Shown: positions 34,601 through 43,122 of the stretch, in pieces | How the letters are laid out: each line of letters starts with the position of its first letter | Position numbering within the stretch: the first letter of the stretch is position 1 | Origin: Streptomyces smyrnaeus | Lineage (GTDB): Bacteria; Actinomycetota; Actinomycetes; Streptomycetales; Streptomycetaceae | DNA length: 64,000 bases | Reading direction: 5' to 3' | NCBI RefSeq assembly: GCF_017676345.1 | Contig: NZ_JAFFZM010000018.1 | Coordinates: forward strand, 1 to 64,000 | Program-made: the position numbers and the translations under genes | The notes under the pieces: model-generated | Seen by the model: the letters and a program-made list of their open reading frames with translations, nothing else | Database searches by the model: none | What the model was told of the DNA's origin: nothing

Positions 34601-35464
34601 GCTCGGCGCGGCTGCCGCCGCACGCGCCCGGCGCGCCGCGACGGCGGCGAGTTCGGTGGTGCGGCCGGTGCCGGGAGCGCCCACCAACGCGAGGACAGCG
34701 GCCCCGCTGTAGGAGAACAGGTCGAAGTGCTCGGCGACTTCGGGCCGGGTCACCGCGTGTGCGCAGCCTTCCGTCGCGGGGCCCACGGAAGCCGCGGCCA
34801 GCCGCAGTACACCGGCCAGGTTCAGATCGGGACCGAAGCCGGGCGCGGAGGCACCGTTGCGGCGCAGCAGTACGCCCAGCGGCCCGTCGGGCGCCGACGC
34901 ACCTGCCGTGTGCAGCGGCACCGCGAAGGGGCCGGGCTGCCCAGTTGTGGCGTGCAGCGCGGTGCCCAGCACTCCGAGGACGGCCCCGGTGGCAAAGTCC
35001 GCGACGGGGGCGCCGGACGCCCAGCGGGACAGTCGCAGCGGGACGGCGGCGGCTGCCGGCAGTTCGAGCCGCAGCACCCGTTCGACGGAGTGGTAGCGGG
35101 CGGTCGAGGTGTAGACGGCCGGTACGGTGCCGCTCAGCGTGGTGGGGAGCGGTCCGTCCTCCGTCAGCACCACGGCCGGGTTTTCGGGGTGCGGCCGCTC
35201 TCCGCCGATGACCAGCGGTTCCATTCGGGGCAGCCCAGGCGTGTGGATGAGCGCCAGGTCCCACTCGGGCAACGGCGTGATGTCGCGGCTCTCCGCGACG
35301 AACGTGGTCCCCTGCGCGTGCAGGACGGCTCTGCTGAGGCCGTCCACCGCCTCGTGGCTGGTCACCACCGTGCCGAGGCGGTCGGCGACGAACCCGAGGC
35401 CACGCGCCCGTCCCGCCAGATCGCGGACGCGAACCAGCGTGGGTCTCCCGCACACCGTCGACAT
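31640..35464 (-). CDS. Trypsin-like protease / P-loop NTPase / helical-repeat protein
   Basis: A 1274-aa protein. Residues about 5-175 look like a small trypsin-fold domain with candidate triad His37 (VTSHEAV), Asp69 (EWDLAL) and Ser150 (ASGAPV). A STAND-like NTPase follows: GAPGTGRTT at 262-270, where the usual Walker lysine is Arg, and LLIMLDAPEE as Walker B. The remaining 750 residues are Leu/Ala/Arg-rich helical repeats of HEAT/ARM type. There is no signal peptide, so it is cytoplasmic. ATG 35464 with GGAGG is preferred to the longer ORF. It lies between truB and ribF. Biological role unknown. Confidence 0.82.
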   Translation of the reverse strand: MSTVCGRPTLVRVRDLAGRARGLGFVADRLGTVVTSHEAVDGLSRAVLHAQGTTFVAESRDITPLPEWDLALIHTPGLPRMEPLVIGGERPHPENPAVVLTEDGPLPTTLSGTVPAVYTSTARYHSVERVLRLELPAAAAVPLRLSRWASGAPVADFATGAVLGVLGTALHATTGQPGPFAVPLHTAGASAPDGPLGVLLRRNGASAPGFGPDLNLAGVLRLAAASVGPATEGCAHAVTRPEVAEHFDLFSYSGAAVLALVGAPGTGRTTELAAVAARRARAAAAAPSVWLRGAELRPDDTCLREAVGRALAAASGSVTPPWQPGGSGTVPAELAAPADPAPTGRPADGSHDVDPDAVARLASAAGRPLLIMLDAPEEMPLRLAHAHTLRQWTVRTADWLRASGARLAVACRPEFWDQAAALFPEDMLYALAGTEGSVRVGQLAPRQAVRVRAAHGLPDGVLAPRDAGHPLAIRMLAQVRAAQGALCGRTLPGPLDPPVTPGCSDAPDPAADVAEAVDAAQVVEPAPARHEIFSAFLDLLCLRGAQRLAWRGEEEGDAGLLQQSAGTAVGGAGDPASVRRLAARVAGRLHEAARRCLASGQGELSRAAFDELFPRHDGWASAVLAEGALAPAGEGYRFVDEEFSDWLQGCHLDLDVALDALVQYRGPDVTGTAPVPRHRIGPVVQALLLCDRRDGAEALAPRLRRLADALDGALDGVAEPGPDDDTLDGAEDSAPNGEIVWWAAHLLAETLPQLPEVGSYVRVLVGLAKRVAERQDSALLRDRFGPGFWAGLRLEATEKAELLRHLLPADPPADQPCERGRCLDLLEELLTAEPRTVQPLLCEWFSDLRPLRRRTDMDDRTVPTVATAAQALLYTHRRRAADELTDALVDAAHPRADELLAELVRDELPAMCRAVERWAHETHAGRQTAAAGYGVLAARRARTDADRKLLRSAARALLRRPVHRPADRTLHTAALAVLVRDPRSRSQHMAAALRRFTESGDAELAAALGTALATHPEPVLAAFHALLTGPADPAAQSEAVRALARVDTPALARRAALLVREHAELRPWRARDDVARFVGRRLRHGPGARAVLRPLVAELLCEEEPVFRARLAGALGAGEGPLRDELLDLLLAQEKDDSVLEAALDAVARRAIVVRPRGTTVPDGDSDSASGAASGHGSGGASDCGSEARFVRRIGTLMADTAQGAASFDRALAGLARELPGFARALRVWVARAPQEWTPVLGPRARRLCDTLEAQPPGEDLLDAPVLNEDARRP

Positions 35465-35768
35465 CGCTCGAACCTCCGCGCCGGCCACACCGCCGCGTCG
35501 ACCGTAGAGCGGGGTTGATCAGCGGCAACAGGCCCGGCGCCGAACGCGCCCCCGCGCGCGCCCGCGCTTCACCCCGAGCGCCCGCCCACCCGGGTGAATG
35601 CGCCGGCGCTCAGGCATATCCCGGCGCATCACTCACCAGAGGACGGCGCCGTCGGCCGCACGGCAGGCGGAATGTCACCCACACGAAGACGGGCCCGTCC
35701 CCCACACGGAGACAGACCCGTTGCCGGCCTGGGAATAGGAGAGCTCGCGGTACGGCAGCAGCCGTCCC
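35465..35768. promoter_or_regulatory. Spacer between truB and the protease-NTPase gene
   Basis: About 300 bp without a supported gene, containing a short direct-repeat pair (35678-35721). It should carry the promoter of the minus-strand protease-NTPase gene and the 3' end of the truB transcript. No strong terminator hairpin was found. Confidence 0.5.
35678..35721. repeat. Direct repeat pair downstream of truB
   Basis: Two 21-bp copies at 35678-35698 and 35701-35721 (23-bp period), sharing CCCACACG-AGAC-G-CCCGT with three mismatches. A partial third copy, CACACGAAGACGG, overlaps the truB 3' end near 35771. The third copy suggests spread of truB-end sequence by duplication. Confidence 0.6.
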
Positions 35769-36695
35769 TCACACGAAGACGGCGAGGCTCTTGGCCCTAC
35801 CCCCCTGCTCCGCCACCAGCGCGACGAACTGCCCTCCGGGCCCGAACACCGCTACCGGGCCCCGTCCGACGGCATCCGCCGGCATCCGCAGCTGGACGCC
35901 GTTGCCGATCCGCCGCGCCTGCTCCTCGTCGACGTCCCAGCGGGAGAACGCGGCAGCAGCCGCCTCGCCCAGCGGCAGGACGGGCAGCGGCTCTTCGGCG
36001 TCCACGTGCTCCTGCAGCCGTTCCAGGGTGTGCGCGCCGTCCAGCCCGTACGGGCCGACCCGGGTGCGCCGCAGCGCGGTCAGATGGCCGCCCGTTCCCA
36101 GCGCTGCGCCCACGTCGCGGGCGAGCGCACGCACATAGGTGCCGGACGAGCAGACCACCGACACCAGCAGGTCGGTCACCGGTGTGCCGTCCTCGGCGGT
36201 CTCCTCGCGTACGTCGTGCACCACGAAGGAGGAGACGGTGACCGGCCGGGCGGCCAGCTCCACCTCCTCTCCCTCGCGCACCCGCGCATAGGCTCGCTTG
36301 CCGTCCACCTTGACGGCACTGACGGTCGAGGGGATCTGCGAGATCTGCCCGGTCTGCTCGGCCACGGCGGCGTCCACGCGCTCCCGGTCGAGGTCCTTGG
36401 CGCCCCGGGCCGCGGTGATCTCGCCCTCGGCGTCCTCCGTCACGGTCTCCTGACCGAGCCGGACGGTCGCGACGTACTCCTTCTCCGTCAGGGCGAGGTG
36501 GCCGAGCAGCCGGGTGGCCCGCTCGGTGCCGATGACCAGCACACCGGTGGCCATGGGGTCGAGGGTCCCCGCGTGGCCGACGCGGCGGGTGCGGGCCATA
36601 CCGCGCAGCTTGGCCACCACGTCGTGCGAGGTGAACCCGGCGGGCTTGTCGACGATGATCAGCCCGCCGGGGCCGTTGTCTCTCCTACGTGCCAC
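35769..36695 (-). CDS. truB: tRNA pseudouridine(55) synthase
   Basis: A 308-aa TruB that converts U55 in the T-loop of tRNAs. The catalytic motif is GHAGTLDP, with the nucleophile at Asp46, and the N-terminal GLIIVDKPAGFTSHD is conserved. GTG start, 3 bp after the rbfA stop. It ends the translation-factor operon on the minus strand. Confidence 0.96.
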   Translation of the reverse strand: MARRRDNGPGGLIIVDKPAGFTSHDVVAKLRGMARTRRVGHAGTLDPMATGVLVIGTERATRLLGHLALTEKEYVATVRLGQETVTEDAEGEITAARGAKDLDRERVDAAVAEQTGQISQIPSTVSAVKVDGKRAYARVREGEEVELAARPVTVSSFVVHDVREETAEDGTPVTDLLVSVVCSSGTYVRALARDVGAALGTGGHLTALRRTRVGPYGLDGAHTLERLQEHVDAEEPLPVLPLGEAAAAAFSRWDVDEEQARRIGNGVQLRMPADAVGRGPVAVFGPGGQFVALVAEQGGRAKSLAVFV

Positions 36696-36698
36696 GGA

Positions 36699-37247
36699 TC
36701 AGGCGCTCTCGTCCTTGCCGCCGGCAGCGCCCGGGCTCTCCCGGCCGTCCGAGGACTCCGAGGCGGCCGAAGCATCCGAGACTTCCGCGTCGTCAGCGTC
36801 GTCCGCCTCGTCGTCGAGCCCGGGCTCGCCCGGCTTGCGGTAAGGGTCGGGCTCACCGGCGTACGAGGCGCCGGAGGAGGCCTTGCGGACCTCCTCGTCG
36901 GCGGCCCGGGCCCGGGCGAGCGCCTCGTCGATCGTCTTGGCGGACTCCGGCAGCGCGTCCGCCACGAACGTCAGGCTGGGTGTGTGTTTGATGCCGGCCG
37001 CCGAACCGACGGCGGAGCGGAGCACGCCCTTGGCGCTCTCCAGACCCGCGGCAGCCGCCTTGCGGTCCTCCTCGTCGCCGTAGACGGTGTAGAAGACCGT
37101 CGCTTCCCTGAGGTCGCCGGTGACCCTGGTGTCGGTGACGGTCACATGTGTGCCGAGCCGCGGGTCCTTGATCCCTCGGTGCAGCTTCTCGGCGACCACC
37201 TCACGGATGAGGTCCGCCAGCCTCTTCGCCCGCGCATTGTCGGCCAC
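36699..37247 (-). CDS. rbfA: 30S ribosome-binding factor A
   Basis: A 182-aa KH-like RbfA, needed for late 30S maturation and 16S 5'-end processing. The conserved N-terminus (RAKRLADLIREVVAE) and GVLRSAVGSAAGIKHTP-type helix are present. The C-terminal about 55 residues form an acidic, Ser/Asp-rich extension beyond the usual fold, common in Streptomyces. GTG with GGAGA. Confidence 0.94.
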   Translation of the reverse strand: MADNARAKRLADLIREVVAEKLHRGIKDPRLGTHVTVTDTRVTGDLREATVFYTVYGDEEDRKAAAAGLESAKGVLRSAVGSAAGIKHTPSLTFVADALPESAKTIDEALARARAADEEVRKASSGASYAGEPDPYRKPGEPGLDDEADDADDAEVSDASAASESSDGRESPGAAGGKDESA

Positions 37248-37305
37248 TGGTCCGTCTCCTTGCTCTGCGCCATGCGCTCACGCGCTGCTGCGTTTTCCCT
37301 GCGTT

Positions 37306-37340
37306 TGTGCCACTGCCGCACCTGTGCCACTGCTGCGCCT
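37306..37340. repeat. Direct repeat between ylxP and rbfA
   Basis: Two adjacent 17-bp copies of TGTGCCACTGCYGCRCC in the 122-bp spacer before rbfA. It has no known function. Confidence 0.5.
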
Positions 37341-37369
37341 GTCGCGGCGGTGCGTGTCGCGGCGTGCGT

Positions 37370-37666
37370 CTATTCATCGTCCTCGCCGTGGAACCGCCGC
37401 CGCACGGACAGCAGTTCCACCTCAGGACGCGCGGCGACCAGCCGCTCGCAGCGGTCGAGCACGTCGCTGAGGTGCCCCGCGTCCCCGGACACGGCCGCCA
37501 GCCCGATATGGGCCCTGCGGAAGAGGTCCTGCTCCCCCGTCTCGGCGACGCTGACCGCATATTTGCGCTGCAGCTCGGCGACGATGGGGCGGACGACGGA
37601 GCGCTTCTCCTTGAGCGACCGCACGTCGCCGAGAAGCAGATCGAAGGACAGCGTCCCTACGTACAT
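37370..37666 (-). CDS. ylxP: DUF503 (YlxP-like) protein
   Basis: A 98-aa DUF503 protein. Conserved features are the start MYVGTLSFDLLLGDVRSLKEKRS (seen in two parts) and the closing strand-rich half. YlxP proteins sit between infB and rbfA across Gram-positives and are linked to ribosome assembly. ATG 37666 is the family start; the longer ORF adds 27 unrelated codons. The Shine-Dalgarno is weak. Confidence 0.9.
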   Translation of the reverse strand: MYVGTLSFDLLLGDVRSLKEKRSVVRPIVAELQRKYAVSVAETGEQDLFRRAHIGLAAVSGDAGHLSDVLDRCERLVAARPEVELLSVRRRFHGEDDE

Positions 37667-37752
37667 ACAGTGCGGGTCATGCCACCCGTGGGGCCTTGGG
37701 GTGCCACCAGCGGAGGCTGGGGGCGTGGCTTCACTGGCACCGTACACGCAAC

Positions 37753-37799
37753 GGCCGGGGCCGATCGACGGAAATATCTTCCGCCGGTCGGCCCCGGCC
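37753..37799 (-). terminator. Long hairpin between infB and ylxP
   Basis: A 12-bp perfect outer stem (37753-37764 with 37788-37799) continues into a partly paired inner stem with an A/T-rich loop. It lies about 64 bp past the infB stop. It may end most infB transcripts or act as a processing site, since ylxP-rbfA-truB follow in the same direction. Confidence 0.7.
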
Positions 37800-37862
37800 C
37801 GCGCATCGCGCGACCACCGTCCCCGGTGGACCGCGCTACGCGCGGACAGCGCTCATCGCGGC

Positions 37863-40800
37863 TCAGCCGCGCGGCTTCTCCCGCATCTCGTACGTCGCGA
37901 TGACGTCCTCGACCTTGATGTCGTTGAAGTTTCCGAGGTTGATACCGCCCTCGAAGCCTTCGCGGATCTCGGTGACATCGTCCTTGAAGCGACGCAGGCC
38001 CTCGATGTTGAGGTTCTCCGCCACGACCTTGCCGTCCCGGATGACGCGGGCCTTGGTGTTCCTGCGCACCTCGCCGGAGCGGATGATGACACCCGCGATG
38101 TTGCCCAGCTTGGACGAGCGGAAGATCTCGCGGATCTCCGCCGTACCCAGCTCGACCTCTTCGTACTCCGGCTTGAGCATGCCCTTGAGGGCCGCCTCGA
38201 TCTCCTCGATGACCTGGTAGATCACCGAGTAGTAGCGGACGTCCACGCCTTCGCGCTCGGCCAGCTGCGTCGCGCGCCCCTCGGCGCGGACGTTGAAGCC
38301 GATGACGATGGCGTCGGAGCCGGTCGCCAGGTCGATGTCGGTCTCGGTGACCGCACCCACACCGCGGTGCAGGATGCGCAGGTCCACCTCTTCGCCGACG
38401 TCGAGCTGGAGCAGCGAGGACTCCAGGGCCTCGACCGAACCGGACGCGTCGCCCTTGATGATGAGGTTGAGCTGCTGCACCTCGCCTGCCTTGAGCACCT
38501 TGTCCAGGTCCTCCAGGGAGACGCGGCGGGTCCGCTTGGCGAAGGCCGCGTTGCGCTCGCGCGCCGCGCGCTTCTCGGCGATCTGTCGGGCCGTACGGTC
38601 CTCGTCGACCACCAGGAAGTTGTCGCCGGCGCCCGGGACATTGGTGAGACCGAGCACCAGGACGGGGGTCGAGGGACCCGCTTCCTTGATGTTCTCGCCC
38701 TTGTCGTCGAGCATCGCGCGCACCCGGCCGTAGGCGTCGCCCACGACCATGGTGTCGCCGACCCGCAGCGTGCCGCGCTGGACCAGCACGGTGGCCACGG
38801 CGCCTCGGCCGCGGTCGAGGTGGGCCTCGATCGCGATGCCCTGCGCGTCCTGGTCGGGGTTGGCCCGCAGGTCGAGCGAGGCGTCCGCGGTCAGGACCAC
38901 GGCCTCCAGCAGCTCCTCGATGTTGAGCCCCTGGCGCGCGGAGATGTCGACGAACATCGTGTCGCCGCCGTACTCCTCGGCCACCAGCCCGTACTCGGTC
39001 AGCTGGCCGCGGACCTTGGTCGGGTCGGCACCCTCGACGTCGATCTTGTTGACCGCGACGACGATCGGCACCTCGGCCGCCTTGGCGTGGTTGAGCGCCT
39101 CGACGGTCTGCGGCATCACGCCGTCGTTGGCCGCGACCACCAGGATCGCGATGTCGGTCGACTTGGCACCACGGGCACGCATGGCGGTGAACGCCTCGTG
39201 ACCAGGGGTGTCGATAAAGGTGATCTTGCGCTCTTCGTCGTTCACCTCGGTCGACGCCTGGTAGGCACCGATGTGCTGGGTGATGCCGCCGGCCTCGCCC
39301 TCGATGACGTTGGTCTTCCGGATCGCGTCCAGCAGCCTCGTCTTACCGTGGTCGACGTGACCCATGACGGTCACCACCGGCGGACGCGGCATGAGCGCCG
39401 TCTCGCCGCCCTCGTCCTCGCCGAACTCGATGTCGAAGGACTCGAGAAGCTCGCGGTCCTCCTCCTCCGGGCTGACGATCTGGACGACGTAGTTCATCTC
39501 CTCGCCGAGGAGGTGCAGCGTCTCGTCGGAGACGGACTGGGTCGCGGTGACCATCTCGCCCAGGTTGAACATCACCTGGACCAGCGACGCCGGGTTGGCG
39601 TTGATCTTCTCCGCGAAGTCCGTGAGCGAGGCACCACGCGACAGCCGGACGGTCTCGCCCTTGCCGCGCGGCAGCATCACACCGCCGACGGACGGCGCCT
39701 GCATCTGCTCGTACTCCTGGCGCCGCTGCCGCTTCGACTTGCGGCCACGGCGGGCCGGACCGCCGGGACGGCCGAACGCACCCTGTGTGCCACCACGGCC
39801 GCCGGGGCCACCCGGACGACCGGCGAAACCGGGACGGCCACCGCCACCGGGACGACCGGCGAAACCGCCGCCACCACCCGGACGACCGCCGCCGCCACCA
39901 CCGGGACGACCGGCGAAGCCGCCGCCACCACCGGGACGACCACCGCCACCGGGACGGCCACCGCCGCCACCACCGGGACCGCCACGGCCGGGACCCGGAC
40001 GCGGGCCCGCGGCAGGACGCTGCGGCATCATGCCCGGGTTCGGCCGGTTACCGCCGGCACCACCCGGACGCGGGCCGCCGCCCTGCGGGGCCTGCGGACG
40101 CGGCATGTTGCCCGGCGTGGCACGACCGCCACCCGGAGCCTGCGGACGCGGACCCGCCTGGCCACCGGCGCCGCCGCCCTGGCCCTGGCCCGGCTTGGGC
40201 GCACCCGGCTTGGGAGCGCCGGGCTTGGGCGCACCGCCGGAGCGGGGCGCCTGCGGACGGGCCATACCGGTGGAGCCACCGGAGGTGAAGGGGTTGTTGC
40301 CCGGACGGGGACCGGAGGGGCGCCCACCCGGCTTGGGGGCCTGACCGCCCTGCGGACGGCCCTGGCCCTGACCCTGGCCGCCCGGCTTGGGAGCCTGACC
40401 CGGCTTGGGCGCCTGACCCGGCTTCGGGGCCTGGCCGCCCGGCCGCGGCGCCTGGCTCGGCTTGGGGCCACCCGGCGCGGCGGGCGGCGCCTGGAAGTCC
40501 GGCTTCGCGGGCGCTGCGGGCTGCGCGGGCCCCGGCTTGGGGGCACCGGGCTTCGGGGCGCCGGGCCTGGGGGCCTCGGCACCGCCCGTGTCGCCCTGTG
40601 CGGGGCTCGGGGCAGGGGTCACCGGGGCCTCGGGACCCGGCTTGGGGGCACCGGGCTTCGGTGCGCCCGGCTTCGGCGCGCTCGCACCCGGCTTGGGTGC
40701 GGCGGGCTTGGCGGCTTCCTTCTTAGGCGCCGCCGGCTTCGCTGCGGACTTCTTGGCGCCACCGCCGGAGCCCGCGTCGAACGCGTCTGTCAGTTTGCGG

Positions 40801-40928
40801 ACCACCGGCGCCTCGATCGTCGAGGACGCCGAACGGACGAATTCACCGAGCTCTTGGAGCTTGGCCATGACGACCTTGCTCTCCACTCCAAGTTCTTTGG
40901 CGAGTTCGTATACCCGGACCTTAGCCAC
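37863..40928 (-). CDS. infB: Translation initiation factor IF-2
   Basis: A 1021-aa GTPase that places initiator tRNA on the 30S subunit. The N-terminal IF2 domain (residues 1-52) is followed by a very long Gly/Pro/Ala/Arg/Lys-rich linker (about residues 55-400). The G domain has GHVDHGKT near residue 518, with DTPGHEAF and NKID, followed by domains II-IV. GTG start with AAGGAG. The extended linker is typical of Streptomyces IF-2. Confidence 0.97.
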   Translation of the reverse strand: MAKVRVYELAKELGVESKVVMAKLQELGEFVRSASSTIEAPVVRKLTDAFDAGSGGGAKKSAAKPAAPKKEAAKPAAPKPGASAPKPGAPKPGAPKPGPEAPVTPAPSPAQGDTGGAEAPRPGAPKPGAPKPGPAQPAAPAKPDFQAPPAAPGGPKPSQAPRPGGQAPKPGQAPKPGQAPKPGGQGQGQGRPQGGQAPKPGGRPSGPRPGNNPFTSGGSTGMARPQAPRSGGAPKPGAPKPGAPKPGQGQGGGAGGQAGPRPQAPGGGRATPGNMPRPQAPQGGGPRPGGAGGNRPNPGMMPQRPAAGPRPGPGRGGPGGGGGGRPGGGGRPGGGGGFAGRPGGGGGGRPGGGGGFAGRPGGGGRPGFAGRPGGPGGRGGTQGAFGRPGGPARRGRKSKRQRRQEYEQMQAPSVGGVMLPRGKGETVRLSRGASLTDFAEKINANPASLVQVMFNLGEMVTATQSVSDETLHLLGEEMNYVVQIVSPEEEDRELLESFDIEFGEDEGGETALMPRPPVVTVMGHVDHGKTRLLDAIRKTNVIEGEAGGITQHIGAYQASTEVNDEERKITFIDTPGHEAFTAMRARGAKSTDIAILVVAANDGVMPQTVEALNHAKAAEVPIVVAVNKIDVEGADPTKVRGQLTEYGLVAEEYGGDTMFVDISARQGLNIEELLEAVVLTADASLDLRANPDQDAQGIAIEAHLDRGRGAVATVLVQRGTLRVGDTMVVGDAYGRVRAMLDDKGENIKEAGPSTPVLVLGLTNVPGAGDNFLVVDEDRTARQIAEKRAARERNAAFAKRTRRVSLEDLDKVLKAGEVQQLNLIIKGDASGSVEALESSLLQLDVGEEVDLRILHRGVGAVTETDIDLATGSDAIVIGFNVRAEGRATQLAEREGVDVRYYSVIYQVIEEIEAALKGMLKPEYEEVELGTAEIREIFRSSKLGNIAGVIIRSGEVRRNTKARVIRDGKVVAENLNIEGLRRFKDDVTEIREGFEGGINLGNFNDIKVEDVIATYEMREKPRG

Positions 40929-41082
40929 TTTGCTCCTTACGGCCCGGGGATCGTCCGCCGGACCTTCGCTACTGATGCATGGGCGTACTCATCGCGTACT
41001 CATCGAGTGCTCATCGCAATCTCGACCTACTTCCCACTCGCGAGGTACCTCTCCCCGCACGGAGGTTCCGTACGGGCTGTGC

Positions 41083-41379
41083 TTACGGTCTTTCGGTGCT
41101 TGTCCGTGCTTCCCGCTCCACATGCTCCCGCAGATCCGCGAGGTCGAACGGACCCGGACCCCGGAAGGCCCGGTTGAATGCCCGGCGCCGGACGGCCTGC
41201 TCGAGACAGGACGGAACGGAGTGCACATAAGCACCCCGACCGGGCAGCCTACCGCGAAGATCGGGGATCAGGCTGCCCCCGATAAGCACCACTCGCAGCA
41301 GAACATCCTTGTCGGTGCGCTCCCGGCAGCCCACGCAGGTCCGCTGAGGGCACACCCGACCACGCGTCCGGCCAGACAC
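41083..41379 (-). CDS. ylxR: YlxR family RNA-binding protein (DUF448)
   Basis: A 98-aa protein with the family signatures RTCVGCRE and GRGAYVH. YlxR lies between nusA and infB in many bacteria and acts as a nucleic-acid binding modulator, reported to bind RNase P RNA in some. GTG start at 41379. It lies 157 bp from nusA and 154 bp from infB. Confidence 0.92.
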   Translation of the reverse strand: MSGRTRGRVCPQRTCVGCRERTDKDVLLRVVLIGGSLIPDLRGRLPGRGAYVHSVPSCLEQAVRRRAFNRAFRGPGPFDLADLREHVEREARTSTERP

Positions 41380-41536
41380 TGGTTAAGTCTACCTCCCCGA
41401 AGCCCCGAAACCCGTTGGGGGGTAAGGGCGCCGTTACTCATTCGCAGCCGGGCCGTGCACATCCGGCCGCAGGCTGTCACCCCCACCGGGCCGAACCCGG
41501 CACCGGCTCCGGCTCCGCTCCGGGCCCGGCTACGAC

Positions 41537-42559
41537 TCAGTCCTGCTCGGCGGGGCGGTCCTGGGACCGGCCGTCCCCGGCCGCTTCGGCGGTGTCCGGG
41601 CGGATGTCGATACGCCAGCCCGTGAGCCGGGCGGCGAGGCGGGCGTTCTGCCCTTCCTTACCGATCGCCAGTGACAGCTGGTAGTCGGGCACGGTGACCC
41701 GCGCCGACCGGGCCGCCAGGTCGAGAATCTCCACCTTGCTCACCCGGGCCGGGGACAGGGCGTTCGCGACCAGCTCGGCCGGGTCCTCGGACCAGTCCAC
41801 GATGTCGATCTTCTCACCGTGCAGCTCCGCCATGACGTTGCGCACACGGCCGCCCATGGGCCCGATGCAGGCGCCCTTGGCGTTGAGTCCCGAGCGGGTG
41901 GACCGGACAGCGATCTTGGTGCGGTGGCCGGCCTCTCGGGCGATGGCCGAGATCTCCACCGAGCCGTCCGCGATCTCCGGGACCTCCAGCTCGAAGAGCT
42001 TCTTGACCAGGTTGGGGTGGGTACGCGAGAGGGTCACCGACGGTCCGCGCACGCCCTTGGCGACGCGGACCACATAGGTGCGCAGCCGGGTGCCGTGCGC
42101 GTAGGTCTCGCCGGGTACCTGCTCCTGCGGCGGCAGGATGGCCTCCAGCTTGCCGATGTCCACCAGCACGCTCTTGGGGTCCTTGCCCTGCTGGACCACG
42201 CCCGCCACGACATCGCCCTCCCGGCCCGCGTACTCGCCGAAGGTGACCTCTTCCTCGGCGTCCCGCAGCCGCTGCAGAATGACCTGCTTGGCCGTTGTCG
42301 CAGCGATCCGGCCGAAACCGGTGGGGGTGTCGTCGAACTCCCGCGGCTCGGCGCCCTCTTCGAGCTCCTCGGAGCTCTCCTTGGCCCACACGGTGACGTG
42401 GCCGGTCTTCCGGTTCAGCTCGACGCGCGCGTCCCGCCTGCTGCCCTCGGTGCGGTGGTACGCGATGAGGAGGGCCGACTCGATCGCCTCGACCAGCAGG
42501 TCGAGGGAGATCTCCTTCTCCCTGACCAGCCCACGCAGGGCACTCATGTCGATGTCCAC
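41537..42559 (-). CDS. nusA: Transcription termination/antitermination factor NusA
   Basis: A 340-aa NusA with an N-terminal RNA polymerase-binding domain, an S1 domain (VLVDIGKLEAILP region) and two KH domains (ACIGPMGGRVRNV and the later AIGKEGQNARLAARL). It lacks the acidic repeats of proteobacterial NusA, as usual in actinobacteria. GTG with GAGGAGG, located inside the rimP end, so it is coupled to rimP. Confidence 0.97.
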   Translation of the reverse strand: MDIDMSALRGLVREKEISLDLLVEAIESALLIAYHRTEGSRRDARVELNRKTGHVTVWAKESSEELEEGAEPREFDDTPTGFGRIAATTAKQVILQRLRDAEEEVTFGEYAGREGDVVAGVVQQGKDPKSVLVDIGKLEAILPPQEQVPGETYAHGTRLRTYVVRVAKGVRGPSVTLSRTHPNLVKKLFELEVPEIADGSVEISAIAREAGHRTKIAVRSTRSGLNAKGACIGPMGGRVRNVMAELHGEKIDIVDWSEDPAELVANALSPARVSKVEILDLAARSARVTVPDYQLSLAIGKEGQNARLAARLTGWRIDIRPDTAEAAGDGRSQDRPAEQD

Positions 42560-42561
42560 GG

Positions 42562-43122
42562 CTACGCCTCCTCCTCGTTCTCGTTCTCGGCGGCTTCGGC
42601 GTCGCCGGCCGCGGACATGTGCCGCGGCTTGTCCGCGGCCTTGCGGTTGAACTCGATCTCGACCCGCGCCCTGGCGATCTCGTCGAAGGCGAGTCTGCGG
42701 GCTGTGGGCTTGCGCCCCTTGACCCCGGGCACCTCCAGGTCGACACCCTCGTCGTCGACCGCCGTGATGCGGGCCGTCAGCTCGCCGCCCCCGGCCGCCT
42801 CGGTCAGCTGCGCCTTGATGAGCCGCCCGACGGCGCGGCGATAGTGCCGCAGCTCGGTCAGCGGGCGGTCGGCCCCCGGCGAGGTGACCTCCAGCACGTA
42901 CGGGGCGCCGCCCATCGCGTCGCTCTCGTCGAGCACTTCGGAGAAGGCGCGGCTCAGCTCCGCGCAGGTGTCCAGCTGAACCCCGTCGTCAGCGTCCACG
43001 ACGACACGCAGCACGCGTCGTTTTCCAGCCGGGGTCACCTCGATCTCTTCGAGATCCAACCCCCTCTTGCTGACGAGCGGTTCCAGCAGTCCGCGCAGCC
43101 TCTCGCTCTGGGTGGTGCTCAT
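42562..43122 (-). CDS. rimP: Ribosome maturation factor RimP
   Basis: A 186-aa 30S assembly factor. The N-terminal alpha/beta domain includes the conserved LEVTSPGADRPL; the C-terminal SH3-like domain is followed by an acidic Glu/Asn tail. ATG with GAGGAG. It is the first gene of the rimP-nusA-infB operon. Confidence 0.95.
   Translation of the reverse strand: MSTTQSERLRGLLEPLVSKRGLDLEEIEVTPAGKRRVLRVVVDADDGVQLDTCAELSRAFSEVLDESDAMGGAPYVLEVTSPGADRPLTELRHYRRAVGRLIKAQLTEAAGGGELTARITAVDDEGVDLEVPGVKGRKPTARRLAFDEIARARVEIEFNRKAADKPRHMSAAGDAEAAENENEEEA

Noticed and set aside
39790..40720. Apparent repeat array resembling a CRISPR or satellite
   Set aside because: These are codon-level repeats of the Gly/Pro/Arg-rich IF-2 linker; spacing is irregular and there are no unique spacers.
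36006..41177. A 1723-codon plus-strand open frame opposite infB and neighbours
   Set aside because: It spans several conserved genes on the other strand and is composed of shadow-type Arg/Gly/Thr repeats; it arises from the GC-rich IF-2 linker.
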